Of a stretch of DNA of 64,000 nt, positions 25,952-34,975 are shown piece by piece. The stretch lies in contig NZ_PCOQ01000002.1 in the NCBI RefSeq assembly GCF_002975275.1, positions 310,001 through 374,000 of the forward strand, read 5' to 3'. Each line of letters opens with the position of its first letter. Positions within the stretch are counted from its first letter, which is position 1. Made by a program: the position numbers and the translations under genes. The notes beneath the pieces were generated by a model that did not search any database, was not told where the DNA came from, and saw nothing but the letters and a program-made list of their open reading frames with translations. The DNA comes from Achromobacter sp. MYb9. Lineage in GTDB: Bacteria; Pseudomonadota; Gammaproteobacteria; Burkholderiales; Burkholderiaceae_B.

Positions 25952-26713
25952 TCATAACCCGAATTCGCCTTGCAGGGGAATTATTTTTTTGTCCAGTCCC
26001 CAATCAATAGGGTTTTTCCCTTGGTCCACCAGCCAGTCGTTGGTCGCCCGGAAGTGGCCGCAACCCAGAAAGGGCACGGGCGGCCTGCGGGCGGAAAGCG
26101 GGGAGGGATGGTTGGACATCAGGACCAGATGGCCGCTGTTGTCGGGAAGCAACAACCGTTTGGCCTGCGCATGGGCGCCCCACAGCAGGAAGGCCTTGGG
26201 CGAGGGGTCGCGGGCAACCAGCGAGATCAGCGCGTCGGTCACGGTTTCCCAGCCTCGCTTGGCGTGGGAAGCGGGCAGCCCGTCTTCCACCGTCAGCGCG
26301 GTGTTCAGCAGCAGCACGCCCTGGTCCGCCCACGGGCTCAGGTCGTTGCCCTGCGGCACCGGCGTGCCCGGGAATTCCTGCGCGATCTCGTTGAAGATGT
26401 TGCGCAGGCTGGGCGGACGCTTGCAATCGTCGGGCACCGAGAACGCCAGGCCCTGGGCCTGGCCGGGGCCGTGGTACGGGTCTTGTCCCAGGATCACGAC
26501 ACGCACGTCGGACGGCGCCAGCCCGTGCAGCGCCCGGAACGGCGTGGCGGGATAGACGCTGGCGCCCTCGGTCAGGCGTTGTTCGACGTGGGCGGTTATC
26601 GCGGCCAGCGCGTCGGCAACGGCGCTGTGCGCGAAAGCGGCGGCCCAGGCGTCGGGAAGTTGCGCCGTCTGGGCGGCAAGGGCGTGGGGAACGAGGCGGT
26701 TATCGATCGGCAT
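25952..26713 (-). CDS. ung: Uracil-DNA glycosylase, family 1
   Basis: 253 residues. The enzyme removes uracil from DNA, starting base excision repair. The water-activating loop is 'VVILGQDPYHGPGQAQGLAF'; 'LLNTALTVEDG' is the uracil-recognition strand with Asn, and 'HPSPLSA' is the DNA-intercalation and catalytic His loop. ATG 26713 gives the usual N-terminus; the frame upstream is open but unrelated. The stop is a TGA at 25952, followed by the structured element. It is 53 bases downstream of tenA and may be read through from it. Confidence 0.96.
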   Translation of the reverse strand: MPIDNRLVPHALAAQTAQLPDAWAAAFAHSAVADALAAITAHVEQRLTEGASVYPATPFRALHGLAPSDVRVVILGQDPYHGPGQAQGLAFSVPDDCKRPPSLRNIFNEIAQEFPGTPVPQGNDLSPWADQGVLLLNTALTVEDGLPASHAKRGWETVTDALISLVARDPSPKAFLLWGAHAQAKRLLLPDNSGHLVLMSNHPSPLSARRPPVPFLGCGHFRATNDWLVDQGKNPIDWGLDKKIIPLQGEFGL

Positions 26714-26766
26714 GGCCGCGATTTTGGCATAGCCGGCCCGACGGAACACGCGGCCCGCCGCCGGAA

Positions 26767-27429
26767 TCAGACCGGCCAACCCGCCTGCCGGTGGGCCGAA
26801 TCCCAGAACATCCATTCCAGCTGGGCGGCGTGCGTGTAGGCCTGGTGCATGGCTTCGCGGGTGTGCGCCGAGGCGGTTTCGGCGGCGCGGTCCACCGAGG
26901 CGATCACGGCCCGCACCAACGCATGGAAGTCATCGCCGGCATATGTGTCGATCCATGCCGCGTAGGGATTGGGACGCGCCGCATGCGCGTGGATCTCGCG
27001 GCCGATCTCGGCATAGATCCAGAAGCATGGCAGCAGCGCAGCCAGCGCCACCGGGTACGGCGCGCTCCACGCGGTGGCGATCAGGAAGCTGGTGTAGTGA
27101 TGGCTGGCGGGCGTCAGCGGCGTGGCCTCGAAGGTGGCGGCGTCGATGCCGAACTGCTTCATGAAGCCCGCATGCAGCGACCGCTCGGCCACGACGGCGC
27201 CTTTGGCCGCATCCGCGAACTGCACCACGCCGTCGGCGTCATCGGCTTTGGCGGCCGCGATCGCCAGGGCACGCCCGAACGCCACCAGGTAGTGCGCGTC
27301 CTGGATCATGTAGTGCTTGAATGCGTTCTCGTCGAGCTGGCCGCTGGCCAGTTCCCGGTTGAACGGCATGTCGCGCGTTTTTTCGTAGAGCGCGGCGTTG
27401 CGCGCCCACGCGTCAGAACTGAAAGACAT
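26767..27429 (-). CDS. TenA-family aminopyrimidine aminohydrolase/thiaminase II
   Basis: 220 residues, all helical. The Cys nucleophile is in 'ALLPCFWIYAEIG' (about 130-142). Other active-site residues are Asp in 'HYMIQDAHYL', Tyr in 'SHHYTSFL' and Glu in 'AAQLEWMFWDSA', all as in TenA. The usual role is salvage of degraded thiamin by deaminating aminopyrimidines. No TPP riboswitch is visible upstream; instead there are two identical-looking palindromes (27483-27519). The SD is AAGGA next to ATG 27429. Confidence 0.92.
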   Translation of the reverse strand: MSFSSDAWARNAALYEKTRDMPFNRELASGQLDENAFKHYMIQDAHYLVAFGRALAIAAAKADDADGVVQFADAAKGAVVAERSLHAGFMKQFGIDAATFEATPLTPASHHYTSFLIATAWSAPYPVALAALLPCFWIYAEIGREIHAHAARPNPYAAWIDTYAGDDFHALVRAVIASVDRAAETASAHTREAMHQAYTHAAQLEWMFWDSAHRQAGWPV

Positions 27430-27482
27430 GGAATTCCTTGTATTTTCGTGCGGTTATTGCGCGCGGTGCCTGCTTGTACCCG

Positions 27483-27519
27483 CCGTGGCTGACCACGAAC
27501 CTTCCCGTGGCAGACCACG
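27483..27519. promoter_or_regulatory. Pair of CGTGG-N4-CCACG palindromes, 22 bases apart
   Basis: CCGTGGCTGACCACG (27483-27497) and CCGTGGCAGACCACG (27505-27519) differ by one base in the central spacer. Each is a perfect CGTGG/CCACG inverted repeat, and the copies are offset by exactly 22 bases, close to two helical turns. They lie 54-90 bases upstream of tenA. They could be a tandem operator for a dimeric regulator, or two RNA hairpins in the tenA leader. Confidence 0.5.
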
Positions 27520-27701
27520 CACTTCTTTACCACGTCTGCTTCGCGGATGCCCAATTCGCGGGCCTGCCCGATTTGCCGGCAACCCCGTCCGCGCGGTCGG
27601 GTTCAGGCCGGCGATCCGACCGCGGCTTGCCGGTAATATCTGACCCGTTGCGGCGGCTGGACCCTTCCAGATGCCTTTACTTCTTGCAGGCGGTCATTGG
27701 C

Positions 27702-28412
27702 GTGGCATCAGATTTCATCCAGCTTTTTTTGGGGGTGGCGGTTCGCGTGGCGCTGTGCGCCGGCGTTCTGCTTGCGGGGTCGTCCGCGCAGGCGGCGCAC
27801 ATTGTGGTGGATACCGGGCACACGCTCAGCCGGCCGGGCGCGACGGGCGCCAGCGGACGAGTGGAATACCTGTACAACCTGGACGTCAGCAACCTGGTGG
27901 CAGCCGATCTGCGCGCCGCGGGCGACCGCGTGACCCAGGTGGCGGCCAATGGCGCGGAAGTGGAATTGGGCAAGCGGTCACGGGTAGCGCCAACGGCGGA
28001 TCTTTTCGTGTCGATCCACCACGATTCGATGCAGCAGCAGTTCATCGACGCGGGTCGCCAGCGCGAGTTCGCGGGCTTCGCCGTGTTCGTGTCCGAACGC
28101 AATCCCAAGTACGCACAGAGCCTGCGCTGCGCGAGCACCATTGCCGAGGCGCTGATCGCAGCCGGGGAAAAGCCCTCGCTGTATCACGCGGAGCCCATCG
28201 CCGGCGAAAACCGGCCGCTGATAGACCGCCGGCTGGGCGTGCACCGCTTCGACGGTTTGGCCGTGCTGAAGACGGCGCCCATGCCCGCCGTGTTGGTGGA
28301 GGTGGGCGTGATCGTGAATCCGGACGAAGAGCGCCGGCTGGCCCGTCCTGAAGTCATTCAACGGGCCGCGCTGGCCATCGCACGCGGGGCCCGCGCCTGC
28401 CAGCAACCCTAA
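27702..28412 (+). CDS. N-acetylmuramoyl-L-alanine amidase (Amidase_3)
   Basis: About 236 residues with the GTG start at 27702, which gives a signal-peptide-like N-terminus ('[19 protein letters not shown]'); no ATG fits and GTG 27735 is possible. The zinc-site motifs are '[14 protein letters not shown]' (His), a Glu in '[10 protein letters not shown]', '[10 protein letters not shown]' (His) and the catalytic Glu in '[15 protein letters not shown]'. It cleaves the amide between MurNAc and the peptide stem in the periplasm. It carries no AMIN domain, so it is a minimal enzyme, unlike AmiC. Its stop overlaps the convergent nhaA stop by three bases. Confidence 0.85.
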   Translation: MASDFIQLFLGVAVRVALCAGVLLAGSSAQAAHIVVDTGHTLSRPGATGASGRVEYLYNLDVSNLVAADLRAAGDRVTQVAANGAEVELGKRSRVAPTADLFVSIHHDSMQQQFIDAGRQREFAGFAVFVSERNPKYAQSLRCASTIAEALIAAGEKPSLYHAEPIAGENRPLIDRRLGVHRFDGLAVLKTAPMPAVLVEVGVIVNPDEERRLARPEVIQRAALAIARGARACQQP

Positions 28413-29626
28413 CCCAACGCGGGTTCTGCCGGCGGGCTGCTCATGCGCAGCAGCAGGAAGCCGATCACCGCCGAGGCAAGCGATCCTGTCAGCACGCCGA
28501 TCTTGGTGGCGTCCACGGTGGCCGCGTCGGTGAAGGCCAGCGCGCCAATGAAGAGGCTCATGGTGAAGCCGATGCCGCACAGCAGCGCCACGCCGTACAG
28601 CTGCGTGAACGAGGCATGCCGGGGCAGGCTGGCGACGCCTGCTTTGATGGCGAGCCAGGCAAAGCCGAACACGCCCAGCTGCTTGCCCAGGAACAAGCCC
28701 AGCGCCACGCCCAGCGGCACCGGTTGCGCCAGGCTGGCCAAGCCCATGGCGGCAAACGACACGCCGGCGTTGGCGAAGCCGAAGATGGGCACGATGAGCA
28801 AGGCCACGGGCTTGTGCAATACGTGTTCCAGGTCGTGCAGCGGCGAATGTGCCTCCGGCTTGCCCGCGTTGCGCGGCCGCAGCGGAATGGTCAGCGCTAG
28901 CGCCACGCCGGCCAGGGTGGCATGCACGCCGGACTTCAGCACGAAATACCACAGCACGGCGCCGATCAGCAGGTACGGGGTCAGCCGCAGCACGCCCGCG
29001 CGGTTCAGGCAGAACAGGCAAGCCAGCAAGGCGCCGGCCATGACCAGCGCGAAGACATTCAATTGCGAGGTATAGAACAGCGCAATGATGATGATGGCGC
29101 CCAGGTCGTCCAGGATCGCCAGTGCGGTCAGGAAGATTTTCAGGGACGTCGGCACGCGGCTGCCCAGCAGCGCCAGGATGCCCAGCGCGAAGGCGATGTC
29201 GGTGGCCGCGGGGATGGCCCAGCCGCGCAGGGTGTCGGGGCTGCCCAGGTTGATCAGCACGTAGATCAGCGCCGGGGCCGCCATGCCGCCCAGCGCAGCG
29301 ATGCCGGGCAGGATGATGCGCGCGGCGCCGCGCAATTGGCCGTCCAGCACTTCGCGCTTGATTTCCAACCCCACCAGCAGGAAGAACACGGCCATCAGGC
29401 CGTCGTTGATCCAGTGCAGCACGGTTTCCTTGAGCACGACCGGCCCGGCCTGGAAGCCCAGCTTGGTGCCCAGCATATCGAAGTAAACCGGCGCGGCCGG
29501 ACTGTTGGCGATGATCAGGGCGGCCAGGGCGGCGGCCATGAGGACATAGCCACCCAGTGCTTCGGATTGCAGGAATGCCTGAAGGAATGAAGGGGGGCGT
29601 GAATGGGGCGGAACCTGCTGGTTCAC
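28409..29626 (-). CDS. nhaA: Na+/H+ antiporter NhaA
   Basis: 405 residues and about 12 membrane segments in the inner membrane. The ion-binding aspartates are in '[16 protein letters not shown]' and '[19 protein letters not shown]' (the Asp163-Asp164 pair of E. coli NhaA). '[16 protein letters not shown]' and '[13 protein letters not shown]' are family hallmarks. It exports Na+ in exchange for protons and supports alkaline and salt tolerance. A GTG at 29626 is chosen over the upstream ATG 29656 because AAGGAGG lies four bases before it. Confidence 0.94.
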   Translation of the reverse strand: MNQQVPPHSRPPSFLQAFLQSEALGGYVLMAAALAALIIANSPAAPVYFDMLGTKLGFQAGPVVLKETVLHWINDGLMAVFFLLVGLEIKREVLDGQLRGAARIILPGIAALGGMAAPALIYVLINLGSPDTLRGWAIPAATDIAFALGILALLGSRVPTSLKIFLTALAILDDLGAIIIIALFYTSQLNVFALVMAGALLACLFCLNRAGVLRLTPYLLIGAVLWYFVLKSGVHATLAGVALALTIPLRPRNAGKPEAHSPLHDLEHVLHKPVALLIVPIFGFANAGVSFAAMGLASLAQPVPLGVALGLFLGKQLGVFGFAWLAIKAGVASLPRHASFTQLYGVALLCGIGFTMSLFIGALAFTDAATVDATKIGVLTGSLASAVIGFLLLRMSSPPAEPALG

Positions 29627-29957
29627 TGGGCCTCCTTGGTCATATTTTGTTAACATGGCGGGCTAGGCTGAATTTTAGCTGAATCGAATATCGGTGACAG
29701 GTCTATTCGGGCGAACGTCGGCCAATTTCCTGCTAATTGGCGCAAAAAACCGTCGGCAACGCCAAGACGCGGCGGCCCGATTGCGGCAAGTACGCGGTGA
29801 CACCCCAAGGAATTCCAGCTAAATTCCGAAGCTCGGTGTCTCATTATGTAAAATAATATTTCGTTTAATTTCAAGGCGCCGCGTTTTCTTGAGTATTTCG
29901 ACCCATTTTTTGACCCGGCCGTGGCTGGCAACGCCGCCTGGCGACAACGGCTAGCAC
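29627..29957. other. AT-rich intergenic region upstream of nhaA and the 29958 gene
   Basis: About 330 bases with no convincing gene. It includes the nhaA leader, a GCCAATT/AATTGGC inverted repeat (29721-29727 with 29735-29741), and a very AT-rich patch at about 29835-29875 that may hold the promoter for the rightward gene. No known Na+/Li+ riboswitch could be recognised by eye. Confidence 0.45.
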
Positions 29958-30350
29958 ATGACCCTGCCTTCCCTATCCGTGCTGATCTACACGCCCGCAA
30001 CACCCGGCGCCTCCAGGCGCCTGGTCGACGTGGGGACATCGTTGGATGCGCCCGCCGTCCAGCCTTCGCATGGCAGCTATCAGCTACAGCGGCTGGTCCC
30101 CAGCATGCGCCTTTTGACGTGGCAGCGCGAGGGCGCGCGCTTTGATCTTTCGCGGAGTGGCCGGATCCACGTATGGACGGGCCGTGAGCTGACGGCGGCC
30201 GAGCCTGCACCCGAGGGCCTGCCGCAGGCCGCCGCGTCGTTGGAGCCGGACGACGTCACCTATCTCGAAGCCTACCTGCTGCTGCAGAACCGCCACGGGA
30301 ATGATCTTAACGACGCAGACGGTACTTGCCATGACGCACATTCCCGCTGA
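29958..30350 (+). CDS. Hypothetical protein, 130 residues
   Basis: I do not recognise this protein. Third codon positions are strongly G/C as in neighbouring genes, which favours a real gene, but no good ribosome site precedes ATG 29958. The product is soluble, with no signal peptide or membrane segment. The C-terminus ('LEAYLLLQNRHGNDLNDADG') looks helical and acidic. It overlaps the glycosyltransferase start by 20 bases, suggesting translational coupling and a shared transcript. Confidence 0.55.
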   Translation: MTLPSLSVLIYTPATPGASRRLVDVGTSLDAPAVQPSHGSYQLQRLVPSMRLLTWQREGARFDLSRSGRIHVWTGRELTAAEPAPEGLPQAAASLEPDDVTYLEAYLLLQNRHGNDLNDADGTCHDAHSR

Positions 30351-31485
30351 ATCGCCTGTCGGCCACGCCGGCGCCCGTCTGCGCATTCTGCATACCGAGG
30401 CCGCCACGTCTTTCGGCGGACAGGAATTCTGCATTTATAAAGAGATGATCGCCATGCGCGACCGCGGCCATCACCTTGAGCTGGTCTGCCAGCCCGGGGC
30501 AGAGCTGGGAGACCGTCTGGACGCGGCCGGGTTCACCGTGCACCGCATCGTCATGGACGGCGCCGGCAACTTCGTGCGCGGCGTGGCGTTCGTGCGGCGC
30601 CTGCTGCGGGGCGGGCGCTTCGATGTGCTGAACACCCACAGCCGCCGTGACACCGTGCTGGCCGCCATGGCCGCGCGCCTGGCCGGCACGCCGTTGATCG
30701 TGCGCACGCGGCATCTGGCCAAGCCCATCAATTCCCTCTACGCCTATACCTGGCTGGCGCATCGGGTCATTGCCGTCAGCCGCTATGTGCGAAAGCAATT
30801 GCTGGACGGCGGGGCGCGGCCAGAGTCGGTCGCCACCATCCACTCCCCGATCGTACTGCCGCAGGTGCGCGAAGGCACTTGCGTGCGCCGTGAACTGGGC
30901 TTGCCGCCGGATGCGCTGGTGGTGGGCTGCGTGGCCGTGATGCGGGCCGAAAAAGGGCATGGCGATCTGATCGACGCGTTCCACCAGGTATCCGTGCGCT
31001 ACCCGTCGGCGCACCTGGTCCTGGTGGGCGACGGCATGCCGCTGTTCAATCAACTGCGCGCAAAGGCATCGGCGCTAGGGTTGGCGGACCGGGTGCATTT
31101 CACCGGTCGCCGCCAGGATATCGGCAATGTACTGACGGCCCTGGACGTGTTCGCCTTGCCGACGCATCGCGAGGCCCTGGGCACGGTGTTCATCGAAGCG
31201 GCCGCGATGGGCGTGCCCGTCATCGGCACGGAAGTTGGCGGGGTTCCGGAAACCATGCAGCCCGGCGTGACCGGGTTGCTGGTGCCGCCGCGCGATCCTG
31301 CCGCGCTGGCCGCCGCGCTGGAAACGCTGTTGGCGGATCCGGCCATGCGCCGCCGGATGGGCGATGCGGGCCGTGAACGAATTCGGGGCCAGGGCCTGTT
31401 TTCCGCCGAACGCACGGCAGGGCTGGTGGAAGACGCCTACACGCACTGGCTGGCCGAACTGCGCCGGCCCGCGCGCGCGGGCTGA
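30331..31485 (+). CDS. GT4-family glycosyltransferase
   Basis: 384 residues of GT-B fold. N-terminal 'RILHTEAATSFGGQEFCIYK' is the acceptor-side glycine-rich loop. The C-terminal donor domain has 'VGCVAVMRAEKGHGDLIDAF', 'LVGDGMP', 'VHFTGRRQDI' and the E-x7-E region 'PTHREALGTVFIEAAAMGVP'. It should add a sugar to a cell-surface glycan or lipid core at the cytoplasmic face. ATG 30331 is preferred for family alignment; ATG 30301 is in frame and also possible. No other glycan-assembly genes are adjacent. Confidence 0.88.
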   Translation: MTHIPAESPVGHAGARLRILHTEAATSFGGQEFCIYKEMIAMRDRGHHLELVCQPGAELGDRLDAAGFTVHRIVMDGAGNFVRGVAFVRRLLRGGRFDVLNTHSRRDTVLAAMAARLAGTPLIVRTRHLAKPINSLYAYTWLAHRVIAVSRYVRKQLLDGGARPESVATIHSPIVLPQVREGTCVRRELGLPPDALVVGCVAVMRAEKGHGDLIDAFHQVSVRYPSAHLVLVGDGMPLFNQLRAKASALGLADRVHFTGRRQDIGNVLTALDVFALPTHREALGTVFIEAAAMGVPVIGTEVGGVPETMQPGVTGLLVPPRDPAALAAALETLLADPAMRRRMGDAGRERIRGQGLFSAERTAGLVEDAYTHWLAELRRPARAG

Positions 31486-31535
31486 AGCGGACCCGGCCCC
31501 GGACCTGTCGGCCCGGGCCAGCGTTCAATGCGGGG

Positions 31536-32000
31536 TCAGTGTATAAGCAGCGCGTTCATCGCTTCAATCACGCGATTGCGGTAGCGGGGCAGCAGGGCTT
31601 GCGTGCGTGCCTGGCGGTCGCGCCATTCCGCGGGCTCCGATCCCGCCGCGACACGAGGCGCCGCCCATATCGGGTCGGGAAAATGGCGGTCGCCACGCCA
31701 GCGTGGAATGACATGCCAATGCAGATGCGGCACCATGTTGCCCAATGACGCCAGATTGATCTTGTCTGGCGCCAGCACCGCTTGCTGCGCTTCTTCCACT
31801 GCGTACACGGCGCGCATCAGCAGGTCTCGCCCATGCGTGGACAGGCTTGTCATTTCAGCCAGATGGGCGTTCCAGACGACACGCGTGAAGCCGGGATAGT
31901 CGGCGTCGGCGACTTCGATCACACGTAAGTGCGGACCGCGCCACAGCAGCGTGCCGCCGTCTTCCTGGCACAGGGGACAGTCGGGGTCGCGTGCGCTCAA
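31536..32000 (-). CDS. HIT-family nucleotide-binding protein
   Basis: About 154 residues. 'HLHWHVIPRW' is the histidine-triad motif (H-x-H-x-H), with catalytic His in the middle; 'CPLCQEDGGTLLW' near the start is a typical Cys pair of the bacterial clade. Such proteins hydrolyse nucleoside phosphoramidates or dinucleotides. The most likely start is TTG at 31998-32000, which overlaps the GNAT stop (TTGA); the frame is open upstream but would run inside the GNAT gene. The overlap suggests coupling. Confidence 0.85.
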   Translation of the reverse strand: MSARDPDCPLCQEDGGTLLWRGPHLRVIEVADADYPGFTRVVWNAHLAEMTSLSTHGRDLLMRAVYAVEEAQQAVLAPDKINLASLGNMVPHLHWHVIPRWRGDRHFPDPIWAAPRVAAGSEPAEWRDRQARTQALLPRYRNRVIEAMNALLIH

Positions 32001-32446
32001 GCCAGCACCTTGCGATACTGAATGAAGCCGGAGCGGTCCGCGATGCGGTCGTACAACTGCATGGCAGTCGCATTGGTTTCGTGGGTCAGCCAGTACACCC
32101 GGGCGCAATTGTTGGCCGCGGCCTGCGCGTAGACGTGTTCAATCAGCTTGCGGCCCGCGCCCGTGCCGCGCACGTCCGGGTCCACATACAGGTCTTGCAG
32201 ATAGCAGTAGTCGCCGGCGGTCCAGGTGGACCGGTGGAAAATCCAGTGCACCATGCCGACGGCCCGGCCGCCTTCATAGGCAAGCGCCGCGTGCATGGGT
32301 TCGGCAGGGTCCAGGAAACGGGCCCAGGTGTTGCGGGTGACGGCGTCGTCGATGCTGACGCGGTAGAAATCCTGGTAGCCCTTCCACAAGGGCAGCCAGA
32401 CTTCGAAGTCGGCGGCGACGATGGGGCGGATATCAGCGGTGCTCAT
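31997..32446 (-). CDS. GNAT-family N-acetyltransferase
   Basis: 149 residues with a single GNAT fold. The acetyl-CoA pyrophosphate loop is in 'DLYVDPDVRGTGAGRKLIEH' (R-G-x-G-x-G/A type), followed by 'RVYWLTHETNATAMQLYDRI' with the C-terminal Tyr acid. The substrate cannot be deduced; this subgroup often acts on small polyamine-like or amino compounds. It is followed with overlap by the HIT gene and preceded by the PPK2 gene 22 bases away, all on the minus strand. Confidence 0.9.
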   Translation of the reverse strand: MSTADIRPIVAADFEVWLPLWKGYQDFYRVSIDDAVTRNTWARFLDPAEPMHAALAYEGGRAVGMVHWIFHRSTWTAGDYCYLQDLYVDPDVRGTGAGRKLIEHVYAQAAANNCARVYWLTHETNATAMQLYDRIADRSGFIQYRKVLA

Positions 32447-32468
32447 GGCGCGGGGCCTCCTGTGCGGT

Positions 32469-33935
32469 TCAGAGTTGGTTTTCCATCGCTTCGACGACGT
32501 GTCGCAGCACTTGCAGGCGAGCGTAGCGCTTGTCGTTGGCGGACACCAGATGCCACGGCGCGTGCGCCACATCGGTGCGGGTCAGCATCTCGTTGGTCGC
32601 CGCCGCGTATTCCTTCCATTTATCGCGATTGCGCCAGTCGTCGGGTGTGATCTTGAAATTCTTGAACGGCGATTTCTCGCGCTCTTTGAAGCGTTCCAAC
32701 TGCACGTCGGCCGTCACGGCCAGCCAGAATTTCAGTACGATCGCGCCGCTTGCCGCGAGTTGTCCCTCGAAGTCGTTGATCTCGGCATACGCGCGGCGCC
32801 AGTGGGCGGGCGCGGTCAGCTTCTCGACCCGTTCGACCAGGACGCGGCCGTACCACGAACGGTCGAAGATCGCGACGCGGCCGTGGCGCGGCAGTTGGCG
32901 CCAGAAGCGCCACAGGTAGGGGCGCGACAGCTCGTAGCTGTTTGGCGCCGCCACGGGGGTGATGTCGAACTGCCGGGCGTCCAGCGCGTGGGTCACACGC
33001 CGGATGGCGCCGCCCTTGCCGGCCGCGTCCTGCCCCTCGAACACCAGCACCAGGGAGCGGTCCTGGAATTTCCTGGACCGGGCCGCACGCGCCAGCCGGC
33101 CTTGCAGCAAGCCCAGTTCGGACTCGTAGTCGGCTTTGTCGACGCGGGCGTCGTAATCCAGTTCACCCAGCCGGTCGACGATGCGGGCAGTCGTGGAATG
33201 CGCCAGAAACGACTGCGGGATGCGGGGCACGCCGCGCTGGCGCATCGCCGTCAACACGGCTTCGGCGGTGCGGGCGGAACGCATGTTTTCGTCGGCGCTG
33301 GGGATGATCACCCAGGGCGCGTGGCCGCTGTCGGTATGGTTCACCACGACCTGGCCGCCCGCGCGGATGCGGTCGTATTTCTTGTAGACCTTCAAGTCGA
33401 CAGGGCTGACCTGCCAGGATGTCTCGGGGCTGGCCAGGAGCCGCTGCGCGCGCTCTTTTTGCGCCTTGGACGACAGGTGGAACCACAGCTTGACGATCTG
33501 CACGCCCTCGGCAGCCAGCATCGCCTCGAAGCGGCGGATCGCGGCGGCGCGCGCTTCGATGGCTTCGTGATCGGGCTTCTTGCGGGCGGCCTCGATGATC
33601 AGCGGTGCGTACCAGGACCCGAACACGATGCCGGTGCTGCCCTTGGGCGGCAGGTCTTTCCAATAGCGCCAGAATGGCGGGCGGTCCTGCTCGTCGCCTT
33701 CCGGCGGGCCGTATGCCAGTGTCTTGATGTGGCGTGGGTCCATCCATTCGTTCAGCAGGTTGACCGTGGCGCCCTTGCCGGCGCCGTCGATCCCCGCCAC
33801 CACGATCAGCAGCGTCTTGTCCGCTTGTTCAAGGCGCCGGTATTGCGCATTGAGCAGGGCGACGCGCAGCCTCGTTTCCAGCGGCTTGAATTCCTCTTTG
33901 GAAAGGCTGGGGTCTTTTTCTGCTTCTGCGAACAT
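32469..33935 (-). CDS. pap: Polyphosphate:AMP phosphotransferase (tandem PPK2)
   Basis: 488 residues with two PPK2 domains in tandem (about 1-240 and 250-488). Each carries a Walker A: 'AGIDGAGKGATVN' (about 47-59) and 'EGQDAAGKGGAIRR' (about 290-303). Lid and Walker B motifs are 'FGSWYAPLI' in the first domain and 'FDRSWYGRVLVERVE' in the second. Two-domain members of this kind transfer phosphate from polyphosphate to AMP, making ADP. The second domain keeps the more canonical 'DRSWYGRVLVER' and is probably the active one. ATG 33935 is used. Confidence 0.9.
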   Translation of the reverse strand: MFAEAEKDPSLSKEEFKPLETRLRVALLNAQYRRLEQADKTLLIVVAGIDGAGKGATVNLLNEWMDPRHIKTLAYGPPEGDEQDRPPFWRYWKDLPPKGSTGIVFGSWYAPLIIEAARKKPDHEAIEARAAAIRRFEAMLAAEGVQIVKLWFHLSSKAQKERAQRLLASPETSWQVSPVDLKVYKKYDRIRAGGQVVVNHTDSGHAPWVIIPSADENMRSARTAEAVLTAMRQRGVPRIPQSFLAHSTTARIVDRLGELDYDARVDKADYESELGLLQGRLARAARSRKFQDRSLVLVFEGQDAAGKGGAIRRVTHALDARQFDITPVAAPNSYELSRPYLWRFWRQLPRHGRVAIFDRSWYGRVLVERVEKLTAPAHWRRAYAEINDFEGQLAASGAIVLKFWLAVTADVQLERFKEREKSPFKNFKITPDDWRNRDKWKEYAAATNEMLTRTDVAHAPWHLVSANDKRYARLQVLRHVVEAMENQL

Positions 33936-34020
33936 GGGGAATCCGTCTGATCGGCAATCGGTAGTTCGGCCGATCTTGCGGGATAAGCGCCCGGCGCGCA
34001 AGTGCGGCAAGGCCGCCCGG

Positions 34021-34875
34021 TCAGAGCGCGTCGATGGGGATTTTCAGGTAACGCACCCCATTGTCTTCCGGCGGTGGCAGATGGCCTGCCCGGATGTTCA
34101 CCTGGATGGCGGGCAGGATCAAGGTGGGCATGGACAGGGTCGCGTCGCGCCGGGTGCGCATCGCGACGAAGTCGTCTTCGCTGATGCCGTCATGAACATG
34201 GATGTTGGCGGCCCGCTGTTCGGTCACCGAGGTCTGCCAATGGGCCTCGCGCGCCGGGGGCGGGTAATCGTGGCACATGAACAGCCGTGTGTCGCCGGGC
34301 AGGCGCAGCAGCCGCTGGATCGATCGGTACAACTGGTGTGCGTCGCCACCGGGGAAGTCGCAACGCGCGGTGCCCACGTCCGGCATGAACATCGTGTCGC
34401 CCACGAACGCGGCGTCGCCGACCAGATACGCCATATCGGCCGGCGTGTGCCCCGGCACGTGGATCGCGGTGGCTTCCAGCGCGCCGATGCGGAAGGTTTC
34501 GCCGTCGGCGAACAGGTGGCCGAACTGCGAGCCGTCCAGCTGGAATTCCGGCTCCAGGTTGAAAATCTGCTTGAACACGCCCTGCACGGTGCGGATGCTC
34601 TGCCCGATGGCGATGACGCCGCCCAACTGCCGCTGCAGGTAAGGGGCGGCGGACAAGTGGTCGGCATGGGCGTGCGTTTCAAGCAGCCACTGGACGGTTA
34701 GCCCTTGTTCGCGCACGTAGGCCGCCACGCGGTCTGCGCTGGCGGTGCTGCTGCGTCCCGACTTGGGGTCGTAGTCCAACACCGAATCGACGATGGCGCA
34801 GACGCTGCCGTCGTGCACGACGTAAGTGACCGTGGCGGTGACGGGATCGAAAAACGCTTGTACGTGGGGATTCAT
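34021..34875 (-). CDS. Persulfide dioxygenase-type metallo-hydrolase of the BigR locus
   Basis: 284 residues of the metallo-beta-lactamase fold. 'LETHAHADHLSAAPYL' is the H-x-H-x-D-H motif; 'HVPGHTPADMAYLVGDAAFV' and 'MCHDYPP' give further metal ligands. As in ETHE1-like enzymes, only one iron is expected to be used, oxidising glutathione persulfide to sulfite. The context is decisive: it is divergent from a BigR-type regulator and next to sulfide:quinone reductase. The palindromic operator lies 15 bases before its start. Confidence 0.9.
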   Translation of the reverse strand: MNPHVQAFFDPVTATVTYVVHDGSVCAIVDSVLDYDPKSGRSSTASADRVAAYVREQGLTVQWLLETHAHADHLSAAPYLQRQLGGVIAIGQSIRTVQGVFKQIFNLEPEFQLDGSQFGHLFADGETFRIGALEATAIHVPGHTPADMAYLVGDAAFVGDTMFMPDVGTARCDFPGGDAHQLYRSIQRLLRLPGDTRLFMCHDYPPPAREAHWQTSVTEQRAANIHVHDGISEDDFVAMRTRRDATLSMPTLILPAIQVNIRAGHLPPPEDNGVRYLKIPIDAL

Positions 34876-34889
34876 GGCCGCCCGCTGAT

Positions 34890-34918
34890 AACAATATATA
34901 TATTTAAATAATATTGTT
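34890..34918. promoter_or_regulatory. AT-rich palindromic operator for BigR
   Basis: AACAATAT (34890-34897) and ATATTGTT (34911-34918) form a perfect inverted repeat in a 29-base, almost entirely AT stretch, sharply different from the surrounding DNA. BigR-type operators are long AT-rich palindromes of this sort. It sits between the two divergent transcripts and covers the -35 of the rightward promoter. Confidence 0.8.
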
Positions 34919-34942
34919 TGATAATTTATCCGTCAATATAAT
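34914..34942 (+). promoter_or_regulatory. Promoter of the bigR-yeeE-sqr transcript
   Basis: TTGTTT (34914-34919) and TATAAT (34937-34942) are separated by 17 bases. The -35 overlaps the right arm of the palindrome, so bound BigR would block RNA polymerase. The start site would be near 34949. Confidence 0.8.
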
Positions 34943-34975
34943 GATTGGCTTCTGTACGACCTGTCTATCCGCCTT

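Noticed and set aside
27430..27701. TPP riboswitch upstream of tenA
   Set aside because: The conserved THI-box blocks (CTGAGA and ACCTGAT-like) are absent on the minus strand; only the twin palindromes are seen.
29627..29760. A Na+/Li+ (nhaA-type) riboswitch in the nhaA leader
   Set aside because: I could not place the conserved blocks; only a short inverted repeat is visible. A covariance search would decide.
29650..30210. Minus-strand frame of 186 codons upstream of nhaA
   Set aside because: It covers the AT-rich promoter region and lacks codon bias and similarity; the plus-strand 29958 frame has better third-position bias.
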